Assembly (NCBI GenBank): GCA_015680685.1
Contig: MNCI01033639.1
Location: 332,323-392,322 of the forward strand
Origin: Gnetum montanum
Taxonomy: Eukaryota > Streptophyta > Gnetopsida > Gnetales > Gnetaceae
DNA length: 60,000 nt
Direction of reading: 5' to 3'
Shown here in pieces: positions 11,555-23,570 of the stretch. The first letter of the stretch is position 1, and every line of letters starts with the position of its first letter. The translations under genes and the position numbers were made by a program. The notes below the pieces were generated by a model. It was given only the letters and a program-made list of their open reading frames with translations. It did no database searches and was not told the origin of the DNA.

Positions 11555-12040
11555 GATGGTGTCACTCATAAAGGCCCATCATAGGCATCGTAGACACCGA
11601 TGGTGTTATTCATAACATTCCATTGTGGACACAACAGATGCATATGATGTTGTTCATAATGGCCCATCACAGTACTATGGATGCCGACAGTGTTGTGGAT
11701 GCCGACAATGCTACTCATAATAGCTGATCATGGATGCTGATGGTGCTATACATAATAGTCCATCATGGGCACCATGGATGTCGACAATGCCACTCATAAT
11801 AGTCCATTGCAAGCACCACCAGAATCATCCATATCACGGATGTAGACATCGACAACGTTGTTCATAATGGTCCATCGTGGGCACTATAGTCATCATTGGT
11901 GCTATTCATAATGGCATATCGTAAGTACCGCAGGCACTGACAACATGGTTCATAATGGCCCATCTCAGGCACAGATAGTGTCGTCCATAACAGTCCATCA
12001 CAAGTGCTCGCAAGCATCAACAACACAACTAATAATAGCT
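11555..12040. repeat. Degenerate minisatellite, about 40-60 bp units
   Basis: The phrase CTCATAATRGYCCATCRTGGGC, in variants, recurs roughly ten times. Each copy is followed by a piece like ACCATGGATGCCGACA. Copies begin near 11563, 11606, 11650, 11712, 11747, 11792, 11851, 11906, 11947 and 11983. Units vary in length and sequence, so the array is old. It is more GC-rich than its surroundings. Confidence 0.8.
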
Positions 12041-13062
12041 AGTTTCAGTGCCCTTTGGTGCTGAAAACATTGTAAACCATGTTTAGTGTTGCCTGCCATG
12101 TTGGCCCTTGCAAGGATTGCATGGACCTTGGCGTGGGCTGCATAGGCTACTCTTGGGGTGTGTCGGCCTAGAGTAGGGTGTGCAGGCCCCATTTAAGGCT
12201 GCACAGACCTCGGTTTGGGGCTAGTAGGCTCCTTTGAGGGCCACGTGAGCCTTGCAAAGGCCATGCCCCCCATGCTACAACAGCCAACACTGTAGCAACT
12301 AATGCAATTACCATAGCCATCAATCTGTTGCCATAACCATCGCACCACCATTGTTAATCTCCACTGTTGTTGTCATGCTTCCTTCTACCCATCATTGTTA
12401 TTATCCTACCTTGTCACTCCTCCTTAGACTTTGCCACCATTGCTACCATCTTCCCTACTATTGCATAATGGAAAAATTCTCCATCAGCAAATAAAAAATT
12501 TGAAATTTATGTCAACTGATAGAAATTTCAAAATGCCCATCAATTGACAGATTATTTAAAATTCCCATCATCAACTCATTAATTTAAATTGAAAGCACAC
12601 ATAAATAAATTTCAAAAATAGAATTTGACATCTTAATAGTAGCTTAGATAAAAATTTTGTAATTAAGCATGCTCATTTTGGAGTAGTATTGGGATGGGTG
12701 GCCTCTTAGGAAATTTGAAATTCATGTAAGTTTTTGCAACTTAAAATAGTCATAATTTTTTATTTCAAAGTTTGTTTTCAATCAAATGAAAATTGATTAT
12801 AATAGAATTGAACCTCTCGATGTAATGGAATGGTCAAAGTTAGCCTTCAAACAATAGAAAATTACCTTTTAATTCCTTACTTAAGGTCCTAAAACAAAGT
12901 AGGATTCTATGGTTGAGTAGAGATCCATGATATTTTCAACCCCTTCTAGAACTAATTAACCATCTTAAGACACATAAAAAGGGCCATAGAGGACAAGGAT
13001 TTCCAACACATTTGATTTCATCAACTTACCATTGTTTGAAACCCAAAGAGTACATTGGAGAG

Positions 13063-14130
13063 CAATGGAGACCCAAGTCAATGACTAGATGAATGTCCTT
13101 GAGGATCAAATTAATAAGATTAGGGGTATTCAAGAATAGATTCATTAATCAAATCAAGGATTTGGGACAGAGATACAGAACATGACTAAAGTAATTAGAA
13201 AATTATCTCATAGTTTAGAGGATAAATGATCATATGTGTAAGGAAAGATGGATTCCTTTGTTGACTCCATCAAGTAATTAACCAACGATCTCACCTAGCC
13301 TTCCAATCCTAGCCAAGTTCAACCTAGGGATCAACACTAAGATCCATCTCCACATTATAGAGATCAAAATCAAGATCAACTTCCCCCTAGGTATCTGACT
13401 TAAACCAACCTCCACTTGCTGGTCACCAGGATATTGATATCCCTTCTTTAGGCCATAAAGTAGGAATCAAAGGTGAGGGATATAGGAACTAGCTTAATCC
13501 AGCTAGAGAATCATTGACTCAAGTTCATGCAAATAAGGTAAAATTAGACCATTATGATGGAGCCCTTAGATCTAATCCCAAGGCGAAAGATTGGCTAGAT
13601 AAAAAAAATGACTTTGATATGTTGAATTTGTCAAGTCAAGAATGCCTAGAAGTTGTCTCCCTATATTTAAGAGGCCTTGCTACAACATGGTGGAATGGAT
13701 TTGTATCTTAAATTTTGATTACAAATTGGCTTAATTTTTGTCAAGATTTTGAGCAAAAATTTGTACCAAATTCTTTCCTCAAAAAACATAAGATCAGATT
13801 TGATTCTTTGAGATTGGGAAGATAATTCATATAAGATTATTATAAGGAATTCTATGATTTATCTTGGCATGTAAGCCACTAGGATGAGGGAGAATTAGCT
13901 TCAAAGTTCATTGGTGGATTACATGTGCAACTACATCCCCAGAAATAAGCACATAATCCTCAAACCATTGATGAGGAATTGAATCAAGTATGAACAATTC
14001 TTTGACAAGCAATGATAGAAGAAAAACTAGCCAAAAGAGCTCAATTAAGGATGGGATGTTTTATTTGTGGCAATGATCATTTCAAATAGAATTATCCAAA
14101 ATTGTGAGTAAAGGTGCAAAGGAACAATTA
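13063..14130 (+). pseudogene. Gypsy gag (element C)
   Basis: The frame starts with METQVND at 13063 and has a stop soon after. The capsid core is open at 13514-13711, with KLDHYDGAL, DWLDKKNDFDML and LYLRGLATTWWNGF. This is the retrotransposon gag pattern around a conserved Trp pair. A zinc-knuckle remnant at about 14050-14090 reads CFICGNDHFK, then a stop, with Tyr in the place of the last Cys. Several stops and frameshifts are present. It is a different gypsy lineage from elements A, B and E. Confidence 0.75.
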
Positions 14131-14229
14131 AACTAGGAATCAAAAACCCAACATAAACATGAACACAAGAAAAATCCTAACCACAACTACATCAATGAAG
14201 AAGATATCTATATCAACTAAATCATGTTT

Positions 14230-14790
14230 GAGTAAATTTCAATTTGTTTTACTGATTTTTGAAGGTTCAATTAAAGGTAAACAAATTAAAGTTTTAATTG
14301 ATAGTGGTGCTAGTGATAACTTTATTTCTCCAAAGTTAATTACTGTATTGAAATGAAATTTACCTTTCAAGAAACTTATTAAGATAGAACTTGTAGATAG
14401 AAGAACTATGAGCAAACATACTAGGTATAGAGAAATTACCTTTACCTTGTAAGACATGCCTTTCATTGATGAATTCTTTGAATTTGAACTAGGTGACATC
14501 AATGTCATTTTAGAAATGTCTTTCTTGCAAAAAATTGATATTACTATTCACTTTGGAAATCATGTTTTAAAAGTTCCAACCACTGACGAAGTCAAGGTTC
14601 TAAAGGGGGTAGGAACAACAAAGCAAATCTACACAATAACCATTAAGCAAGCCAAAAGATTAGTAAAAAAGGATGCTACGATGTTGGTTGTAAAGGTAAC
14701 TCAACCTCAGAAATCTTTAGGTATTGAGATTCCAAAAGAACTTGAGGAATATAAAGATTTAGGTGGGGGGGGGGCGCGGGGTTGTTAAGG
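14230..14790 (+). pseudogene. Gypsy aspartic protease (element C)
   Basis: The motif KVLIDSGASDNFIS at about 14290-14330 is the active site of a retropepsin. The second half runs on at 14456-14760, with FFEFELGDINVILEMSFL, which resembles the flap and ILGM-like motif. It then enters the pre-RT linker (IPKELEEYKDL). It is broken by a stop near 14354 and by an unusual 63-bp insertion at 14763-14825. Confidence 0.78.
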
Positions 14791-14825
14791 TGGAGCACCA
14801 ACTAACGAATAATATAAAGATTTAG
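14763..14825 (+). other. 63-bp G-rich insertion flanked by a 15-bp direct repeat
   Basis: The 15 bases at 14748-14762 (AATATAAAGATTTAG) recur at 14811-14825. Between them is a run of ten Gs followed by CGCGGGG and unrelated bases. The coding frame of element C resumes after the second copy, so this is an insertion with a duplicated flank. Filler DNA from break repair or an assembly error at the G run are both possible. Confidence 0.75.
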
Positions 14826-15690
14826 TATTTGGTGAAACTAGAGAATTGGCTTCAAAAAGAACTATTGACCATGCTATTGATATTTTTCTTGGTACACAAC
14901 CTATCTCAAAAATGCTGTTTAGATTTTCCACTTTTGAATTAAGATAATTGATGATACAATTAGATCAAGTATTGGAAGAAGGAAAAATTTGACCTAGTGT
15001 ATCACCTTGGGGGTGCACCAATCTTATTCGTTAAAAGAAAAGACAATACATTAAGATTATGTATCAATTACTAGGCATTGAATAAAGTGACAATTAAAAA
15101 TACTTATCATTTGGCTAGGATTAATGATTTGTTTGATCATTGCCAATGCATGTTATTTTTGAAAGATTGATTTAAAATCAGGTTATCACTAACAAAGGAT
15201 TAAGGAGAAAGATATTGAAAAAACTACATTCAGAAATAGATATGGATTATACGAACTTGTTTTTGATGCTATTTGGATTAACCAATGCAATTGCAACATT
15301 CATGGCTTTAATGAATAATATTTTTTATGAATATTTGATGAATTTTTTATAGTATTTATGAATGATATACCTGTTTATTCTAAGTCAAGAGAAGAACATG
15401 TCAAACATTTGAAAATTACATTGGAAATTCTCAAAGAGCATCATTTAAAAGCTAAATTGAGTAAATGTGAACTCTTTAAAAACAAAGTCTCTTACTTGGA
15501 CCATATAGTTTCTAAGAAAGGATTACAAGTAGATCTATATAAAATTAGTATAATTCAACATTGGCTTGGACTAAAAGATGCTACAGTGGTTCGTAGTTTC
15601 TTTGCTTTAATAGGTTTTTATCGATGTTTTATAAAATTTTATTCTACTTTTGTAGCCCCATTAATTGACCTTTTGTATGAAAAATAGCAC
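14826..15690 (+). pseudogene. Gypsy reverse transcriptase (element C)
   Basis: RT motifs in order are HAIDIFLGTQPISK, PSVSPWG, a degenerate palm around 15180-15300 and the catalytic site FMNDIPVYSK at 15355 onward. HHLKAKLSKCELFKNKVSYL and a GFYRCFIKFY motif end RT. The first aspartate of the FxDD pair is Asn here (codon AAT, 15361-15363), which alone would abolish polymerase activity. Stops and frameshifts occur before it. Domain text resembles chromovirus-type elements, but no chromodomain can be checked because the element is truncated. Confidence 0.85.
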
Positions 15691-15699
15691 CTATTCTAA

Positions 15700-16370
15700 G
15701 AATTCCAGATGAGGAATTAACATTTGAAGTATGTTAATAGGAATCGGTGTAGTTTTGTCATAAGAAGACAAAGTGATATGTTATGAATCTCGTAAATTAT
15801 GAGGAGCTAAGGTAAATTACTCAACCCATGATTTAGAATTATTGGCAATTGTTCATGGTTTAAAAGTTTGGAGACATTATCTTTGTGAAAAAAGGTTTGT
15901 ACTAAAAATAGATCATAAAAGTTTAGAATATTTGCAAAGACAACCTATTTTGAATACTTCACAATGATGACAGGTAGAATTATTGGTTGAATATGATTTT
16001 GAAATCAAATATTTTCCATGAAATCAAATATATTCCTGGAAAACAAAATGTATTAGTCAATGCCCTTAGTGAAATGTGAAGCTTGATGATAGGTGTGGTA
16101 ACAACCCCTATGGAAAAAGAAATCAAGAAATAGATAAAAGAAGATCCTTATTTTAAGAAGATTTTAACCAATATTTCCTTTCAGCCTCGAGATCAACTTG
16201 CCTCTAATGGTTTATTGATGAAAGGAAAGAGAGTATGTATACCAGAGGAAAATTGGAGACTTAGGTTATTGTGTGAAACACATGAAGTACCATACGTAGG
16301 TTATCCAACTTATATTAAGACTTTTATGAAAGATCAAAAATCTTATCCTTTTTGGTAATGTCCAAATCTT
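15700..16370 (+). pseudogene. Gypsy RNase H and integrase N-terminus, truncated (element C)
   Basis: RNase H shows VNYSTHDLELLAIVHGLKVW near 15810 and DHKSLEYLQRQ near 15915. The connection (PGKQNVLVNALSE) is near 16035. Integrase begins with LLCETHEVPYVGYPTYIKTF, the His half of the zinc-binding region, and stops at about 16370, where minus-strand copia sequence of element D takes over. The catalytic core of the integrase is missing. Confidence 0.8.
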
Positions 16371-16559
16371 AAGAAAATAGGTTAGTAATACATAATAATA
16401 CAAAGGCTTCTTCTCCCTTTTTTGGACATAACCAAAAAGGTGAGGCAAGCTTCCCCTAAATAGATACATAAAAAATGTTTTTGGTGTTTTTTTATTATTT
16501 TTACTTTTTGTGTTGAGTAAGGATAGAAAGAATAAAGACTCACATGATAGGAAAAAGTC

Positions 16560-18130
16560 CTATTCCCATATCTTTGCATAGCGATGTCAACCGATATGTT
16601 CATCTAGAGGTTTGGTGAAGGCATCAACTAGTTGACTCTCGGTTCCAATAAATTCTAGCCTTACATGACCATGTTGTGTATGTTCTTGTATAAAGTGATG
16701 ATGAATCTCAATATCTTTGGTGTGAGAATGTTGGATCTAATTCTGTCATGTTAATGATGCTCTTGTTATCATAGTACATAGGAGTTGAGTCTACGTTTAC
16801 TCCTAAATCTTTGAGAGTTTCTTTCATCTAATGTAATTGAGCACAACAACTACCAGTAGGGATATATTCAGCTTTTGCTATTGAGAGAGCTATAGATATT
16901 TGCTTCTTGGTTAGCCAAGAGACATGACTTCTTCACAAGAAGAAACATTTGCCACCTGTGCTATGGTGATCATCAGAACAACCTACCCAATTTGCATCAC
17001 AATAACCAACAAGATTAAGAAAGGAATCCTTTGGATACCAAAGGCCCCAGTTAGTAGTACCTTTTAAGTAGTGAAAAATACATTTAACAACTTGGTAATA
17101 GAATCTTTTGGGGCTAACTGATATCTAGCACATAGTCCCACACTTAAAGCTATATCTAGTTTACTGGTAGTTAAATAAAGAAGACTGTCAATCATTCCTC
17201 TATAAATCTTGGTATCAACTGGCTTACCTTGATCATCTTTAACAATTTTAGAATTTGCAGCCATAGGAGTACGTTTAACTTTGACATTAGCTAAGTTGTA
17301 TTTGAGCAAAAGATCTTTTACATATTTGGTTTGACATATGAAGATTCCATTGGTTGTTTGATAGATTTGAATGCCAAGAAAGTTCTTGAGTTCTCCCATC
17401 ATGCTCATTTCAAATTCAGACTACATGAGATCAGAAAATTTCTTGCAAAGAATTTCATTAGTGGCAGCAAGAATAATATCATTAACATATATTTAAACAA
17501 TTAGAGGACCTTTACCTTCTTTTTTAAAAAATAATGTAACATTAGCTTTACCTCTTTCAAATTAATTTGATGTGAGGTGTCAAGAAAGCCTTTCATACCA
17601 ACTTGGAGCTTGTTTAAGACCATAGAGAGCTTTCTTGAGCTTGTAGACATGATCAATCTTGATGGAATCAACAAATCCTTTAAGTTGTTTAATGTAAACT
17701 TCTTCTTGTATGGTTCCATTTAATAAGCTACTTTTGACATGCATTTGATAGAGCTTGATGTTGTTAATGCTAATAGGCAAGAAGAGGTGCAATAGATTCC
17801 AACATAGCAATAGGAGCAAAAGGTTTATCAAAATCTATTCCTTCTTATTGGTTGTATCCTTTGGCAACCAATCTAGCCTTCTTTTTAATGATGTTTCCAT
17901 TATCATTAATCTTGTTCCTAACGACCCATTTTGTTCCAATAACAAGTTTATCAGTGGGCCTAGGTGTTAATTTCTGTACATCATTTCTAGCAAATTGAAT
18001 AAGTTTTTCTTGCATAGTAGAAATTCCATCCTTCCTCTTTTTCAGCTTCCTTAAAGGTTTTGGGTTCAAGTTAGGAGAGAAATGAGGAAAAGGTAGACAT
18101 TTCTTTGATTTGGCTTCTAGTATGAACATG
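16560..18130 (-). pseudogene. Copia reverse transcriptase and RNase H (element D)
   Basis: RT starts near 18040 with LVIGTKWVVRNKINDNG and KKKARLVAKGYNQ. LPISINN and QMHVKSSLLNGTIQEEVY follow near 17710-17780, then KLKKALYGLKQAPSWYERLS near 17590-17640. The YxDD site at 17475-17489 reads YVND: the first catalytic Asp is Asn (codon at 17481-17483). FLGIQIYQTTNGIFICQTKY and the SKLDIALSVG motif follow at 17064-17400. RNase H ends with LVDAFTKPL near 16610. Several frameshifts and stops occur between 17400 and 17850. It is an inactive copy. Confidence 0.88.
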
Positions 18131-18836
18131 ATCTTGAACTTTCCTAATTACATTGTTAAAAGAGTGAGTTTTACTAAGTCTGGACATTTTTGGTAGAGTG
18201 GGGGATATCTCTTGATCATCATCAGTTTCTTCCTCTTCATGATCACTATTAGATTTCAAATTTTTGTCATCTTGCACTAAGGTTGGACTAGATAATTTTT
18301 GAATGGAAATAGTTTCATTGTCAAGTTGAGGATAAGTAATGTCATAATCATCTATTTTAACATTTATGATTTCCTCCACCATATTTTTTCTTTTGTTAAA
18401 CACTTTATATGCTCTACTAACTAGAGAATATCCTCAGAAAATTCCTTCATTGGTTTTTGCATCTAACTTTCTCATGTTATCTTTATCATTCACAATATAG
18501 CATTTTGAACCAAAAACATGAAAATAAGCTACTAAAGGTTTTCTTCTAGTTCATAATGCATAAGGAGTTTTCAAAGTGAATCTTCTTACTAGAACTTTGT
18601 TGGACATGTAATACTAGGTAGTGTTGATGGCTTTGGCCCAGAAGTCATGAGGAAGGCTTCAATCATTTAATATCATTCTCCCCATCTTGTTTAAGATTTT
18701 GTTATTTCATTTAGCTATCCCATTTTGTTGAGGAGTTCTTGTAGCAAAGAATTGATGTAGAGCATCATTCATTTGACACAAAACTATTCAATTTTGCATT
18801 TTTGAACTCACCTCCATTGTCACTTCTAATAACTTT
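18131..18836 (-). pseudogene. Copia integrase, C-terminal part (element D)
   Basis: It starts directly at the insertion site of element E with KVIRSDNGGEFKN (catalytic Asp codon at 18819-18821), then FFATRTPQQNG. The post-core region has NDKDNMRKLDAKTNEGIF and GYSLVSRAYKVFNKRKN, typical of copia integrases. An acidic spacer (HEEEETDDDQEI) leads to RT. The N-terminal half is at 25439-25810, on the other side of element E. Confidence 0.88.
18832..18836. repeat. Left target-site duplication of element E (ACTTT)
   Basis: ACTTT occurs directly before the 5' LTR and again at 25439-25443 directly after the 3' LTR. Five-base duplications are the norm for gypsy integrases. Confidence 0.92.
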
Positions 18837-19640
18837 TGATGAGTCATGAATTTGCTAGCTGTGATATCACAGTCGCAATATCACATCCGTGATATCATGG
18901 CCCGCTGCAATGTCTATAAATAAGAGGTAGCTTTCCCTGTTTTAGGCAGTTAGTTCTTAGTTCCTTACCCAAACTCTTGCAGTTTTTCCTTCTTAGAGTT
19001 AGAATTATTTCCCAGTGTATGCCCGCAGTGTGGTGATTGTAATTGTACGACATCCTTATTCAAGTGTGACATACTTAGACATGCACATGACCGGCAGTAA
19101 AGATCAAGATTACTTCATCATTGTAGCATTCACTTAGTTTAATTAGTTAATTATTTAATTATTGTTTATTGTGTTCGTAGTTAATATCTCTCAGCCTAAA
19201 CTCCTATTAAACATGAAATGAGTATGACTTGATTACGAGAATTTAAGTATGACTACTTGGTAACCCAGTAGTGTACCTAGGATCTGCTTTTGGTAATCTC
19301 AGTGGTAGTCATGCAGAAGGTCCAAGATGTGTATGGATGATTGAGGAACGGATGCTCATCACACTTAGGCTAACTTGTCACCCTCTCTTTATTAGCTTAG
19401 TTAATATCATTTTCCATTACACCCAGGAGTAGCATTAGTGTAGGAACACATTATACACCTCATTTTGGACTAAACCATACATGATAAAGTTAACATTAGT
19501 CTAGATGGGAAGACAGCAAACTGTAACCTAAGGATAACTATCTTGATACCACAACTAACCCGTTTGTGGAGTTCGACTGAATTGTGTGTAAAACACTCGT
19601 ATTCATATAGTTGAGTGTAGCGGTACCTCGCCACTCATCA
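18837..19640 (+). repeat. 5' LTR of element E (804 bp)
   Basis: It starts TGATGAGTCATG and ends CGCCACTCATCA, with inverted 8-bp ends. U3 has three (G/A)ATATC words (18863, 18877, 18891) and the TATA box TATAAATA is at 18915-18922. It is clearly the same sequence as 24513-25438 apart from substitutions and a shorter U3. Confidence 0.95.
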
Positions 19641-19641
19641 T

Positions 19642-19659
19642 TGGCGCCATTACCAGGGA
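19642..19659 (+). promoter_or_regulatory. tRNA-Asp primer-binding site of element E
   Basis: TGGCGCCATTACCAGGGA begins one base after the LTR. It differs from the complement of the plant tRNA-Asp 3' end at three positions, all G/C-to-A/T transitions. It is the best preserved PBS in the window. Confidence 0.88.
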
Positions 19660-19782
19660 TGGTGCTAGTTATCTAGATTAGTTATATCATACAAGGTCGA
19701 TGTATAGGAATTAATGGTATATCTTTTAGGAAGAAATAATTACAAAAAGGCCACATATAAATTTACATACAATTGCACAACC

Positions 19783-21749
19783 ATGCCTCTCCTACAAGAC
19801 TATGATAATGCCATATCTAGTGAGGAAATTCATTAGAGAATCAACGAATTATATGACAATGAAGATTGGAGTATGCAATCTGAGGTGGGGGTTTCTTATA
19901 AACATAAACAAAGGCAACATTGTCCCAACGCACGAAAGCATAACTTACTCAATGACGATGAACCCCCACTGGCCACTACAAGCCTAACACAAATACAAGA
20001 GGCTGTTTGAATCTCCCATAGGCATCGTAAAGAGAGCCGTTTACCTAGGCTCGATTTAAACAACTTTTCTAATTTTTCAGGAAGCTATGACTTAGATCCA
20101 TAACAACATTTACAAGCCTTCTACGATGCCTGTACATGGAACAACATTGATAACGGTTGGCAAAAGCTCAAGCTCTTTCCTATGACATTCGTTGGCCAAG
20201 CAAAAGTATGGTATAGATCGTTAAAACCGAATTCAATACGACGTTGGCCAACAATGGTAGAACTCTTTAGTGAAAGATATCAAACCTATGCAAGAGTGTC
20301 AGCCTTGAGGAAAAAAATCCAAGAGTGGAAACAAGTACAACATAAACCCTTGGACATGGCCTTAGAAAGATATTATGCAATGCTAAACAACTATCCAAGC
20401 CATGAGTTCTCCAAGGAAAGGCTAATGTACCATATCATTGATAGGCTTCGTGATGAAACAAGAGAGACCCTAGGGAGATATGCCCAAGGACAACTATATG
20501 AACTACGAATCCATCAACTTCAAGAGCTTATTAAGCGGGTAGCAAAAGAATAAGGAGAAATAGCTAGATGGGAGAGTGTTAGAAAACATCAATGGGACCA
20601 AAATCTCAATGTAATAAAGGTTCATAATCACAAAAAGGAGAAATCAACCTATCTCAAGGAGGAAGAACCATCTTTGCCAGTACAACAATCATTAGAGGCA
20701 GTCGAGGCAAAGATTAATAAGATGTTCGAATGGACACATAAAAAGTGAAGAATATATTGATATTATTAGAGATAGAGTTTTGAAAACCCAAGAAGCATGA
20801 CAAAATATAGGATGAGGAAAATAAAAGCTCAACTGCCAATCATACATTTGAATGCAACATTTGCTTGTATGATCACCCCAAGGGTCAATGCCCAATCCTG
20901 TTTCATCTATATGAACATTGGGGAAGCACGTTACATGCAGAGTTCATACAGAGATAATGTGTTCGATCACAGTGGCAACAATCCCAGTCATGGAGAAAGC
21001 CATCCCTAAACTGGAGACACCCTTCGTATCCTCCGAATCCAAATGCTTATCGAGTTCAACATCCTGTTTCTCCAATTGGGTTAAGATACTCTATCTCGCC
21101 GCATTATTATTCCCCTTAGTACTATCAGCCCATGTCCTCAACACAACCACCGCCTTGTGTACCTCATACTTTTCCTAAATTTCAACATTCGCATCCTTTC
21201 TCTCCTTCTACATCACCACCAACTATTCCTGAAGTGTCTGCATGATAGCAACAATCCATAAACATCACTTGTGCTAATATTAACAATAGCAGTGAGAGAC
21301 CTCCTCAACATTGAAGGTGTCTCTTCTTTAGACATGACCATAAGAAGGGACAACACAATTCCAAGGCCATTGCATCCTCCAACTCAGCACAAGTCTAACA
21401 CTGTGGTGCATTCTTCTCCTCAAATCCAATGCCTCGTGTTACTACTACATCAGGGCCACCAATTAACACTCCAACAACTATACGGCCCAATGAATACAGC
21501 CATGGAGAGTGACATCCTGATCCTTGCATACCATCTTACAATCCCAAGTATCATAGTGGGTCAACTCTTTATCTAGGAACTACATCTTATTGATTTCCCC
21601 ACTACACTTACTACAATCAAGTTTGTAAACCCCAATGGGGTAAGTATGACCAAGTTCCGATATTTCCAACATGCAAGGATCCTCATCTTTCAACTATTAA
21701 TCCTTGCCATGCTGAAACGTTTAGTTATGGAGGATATCCTCCATTCTAA
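19783..21749 (+). pseudogene. Gag of element E, about 655 codons
   Basis: From ATG at 19783 the frame runs through an acidic/basic N-terminus into the capsid domain at about 20060-20550: YDLDP, HLQAFYDACTWNN, KLKLFPMTFVGQAKVWY, RRWPTMVELFSERYQTY and IDRLRDETRETLGRYAQG. A zinc knuckle CNICLYDHPKGQC lies at 20853-20891 with C-x2-C-x3-H-x4-C spacing. A long Pro/Ser/Tyr-rich tail ends in YGGYPPF and a stop at about 21748. Stops near 19836, 19999, 20101 and 20551 all fit C-to-T changes at Gln or Arg codons. A frameshift lies near 20750. The capsid resembles that of element A, and this is the most complete gag in the window. Confidence 0.85.
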
Positions 21750-23570
21750 TAACAAGCAGGATTAATAACTACTTTTCATTTTCTTTAATTTTACAACTTT
21801 TTATTTTCCAGTCTTTCATTTTTCAATTTCTTTAATTTCTTATTTTATCTTTTTAGCTTTTCATAACTAATCTCATCTTTGAATAAAAACACTCATGTGG
21901 CTCATTGGTTGAGTCTTGAATGATCAATTATTTGGACAGTGAGCTCATTTACACCCACTCATCCATTCTATAAATAAGAGGCTCTGTTCAAGGGTACAAT
22001 GATATTTTTGACATCCTTGAAACTTAATATTAATTTTGTGTTCATTGTACTTGGAATGAAGAAGGATGGATTAAGAGGGAGTGATTATGGTGTGACATCA
22101 AGGGGACTTGCGAATTCTATTTGGTAACGTTTATGAGAGTTATCATGCAACATGGTTGTACTAAGATCTTTGTAGATCTAACGCAAAATGAGAGTAAGAG
22201 TAATCAAAAGGCACTCAAAAATCCAATGGTGTTCTAGGGGTCCCTGTAGAAAGACATGCACCCATGCCTGAAGGTTGGCGGCTTCTTTGGATTCATTCAT
22301 TCAAAAAAAGAAAAAAGAAAAAAAAATGAAAAGAAAAGTTCCACAATGCAAATATCGCTTCTCCCCTGAATAAAATGCCAAGTGATCATATGCCTTGTTG
22401 TTATGGTACTCTCATTAGAGGAATGGACTTGGTCCTGATCTTGGAACGATGGGTTAATGACACATTAATTATGCTTTACACTTGGGATTCATTGTGCCTT
22501 GGGTCAATTACCTCATGCCCCAATCTCTACAATCCCTTTTATAGTCCATCTCATTTCGCTATTCATGTAATTGTGGCTCGTGGCTTGTGTAGTATAGAAT
22601 TCTTACCTCACTCCGGTGATACTTACATGTGTGTGTTTTGTGGAACCAGTGTGGATTACATTTAACCCTTCTAGTGCCTACAAACATTATAAGGTGTGGT
22701 TATGCAAGGGCATTATAGGTTGGAACCTGCTTTGGGGAGGACCCACTTGCGTAATTTTTATAATTTGCACTTATAACACATCTTCCGCACATCTTCTACT
22801 GCCCTCTACATATTGTCAATGATATTCTTTCCCTTATTACTATCCCTCCGATTCACACGTCCCTATGAACCATCACATAGCCTTTTTCTCCCATCCGAGA
22901 TCCTTATTGATAAATTCCACACCATCATAATTATTTGTGCCTTTTGAACTAATTGAATTACCCTAGAACACCTTAACAGTCACCCAATTTCCTAAGTTTA
23001 CAATGTCAATTTCAAAAAAATCTTTAAAATTCGGTACATTCTCTAAGTGCCCTAACTTTGATGAAAATCTATATACGTGACCCCCCCTGTGCTAATCAAC
23101 ATCATTTGCAATAGTTTAGGTAGGGGAAGTTTTTCAAATTTCTCTCTAGGACTCATGATTGCACGTCCCTTGCTTTCATATCCATAACTCGCTCGCTGGT
23201 ACTCTGATTTTCATTCCATTTGAACCTACTTGAACTCGAAGCGTTTAGCTTAGTTGTGGGGGAGGGACACACACCAAATAGAGCATAAATTTTTTGAAAT
23301 TCTTCATCACCCAAAGGACATTATTAAGGGTAATTAGTTATAAAATTAAGGACAAATGTGCCAAAAACAATTTCATTCCCCTAGTTATACCGAGAAGGTA
23401 GATTTGGAAGCCGCCTAAGCAAGGAGGATCAAACACTAAATCTTTCGGGAACATTTTTCTTCTAATAATTAACGTCACACAAAGTTAAAGCAAATTCATT
23501 AAGGCAAGCAGTAAGGTATAACCTAACTTGGGTAACAACCTTACTAACGATAGGCCCTGTGTGATTGCAG
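21750..23570 (+). other. Noncoding region of element E between gag and the second ORF
   Basis: No pol motif is visible. It begins with a T-rich block (21775-21880) equivalent to 7940-8060 in element B. Then come a block with ATGCCTGAAGG near 22264 and the block CTTTGGGGAGGACCCAC at 22730-22746, in the same order and orientation as in B. The ORFs at 22375-22822 match no known family and are probably chance. It ends in GTGATTGCAG, a good splice-acceptor sequence, directly before the ATG at 23571. Confidence 0.65.

Larger units (their letters stand above)
10670..13060 (+). other. LTR/leader-like DNA upstream of element C
   Basis: No coding domain is seen. The segment contains a TA microsatellite (11209-11233), a Cys- and Ala-rich random ORF region, a minisatellite (11555-12040), and GC-richer DNA up to about 12300. 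It leads directly into the gag start of element C at 13063. Its place and composition suggest a long LTR plus leader, but neither boundary nor a PBS could be fixed. Confidence 0.4.
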
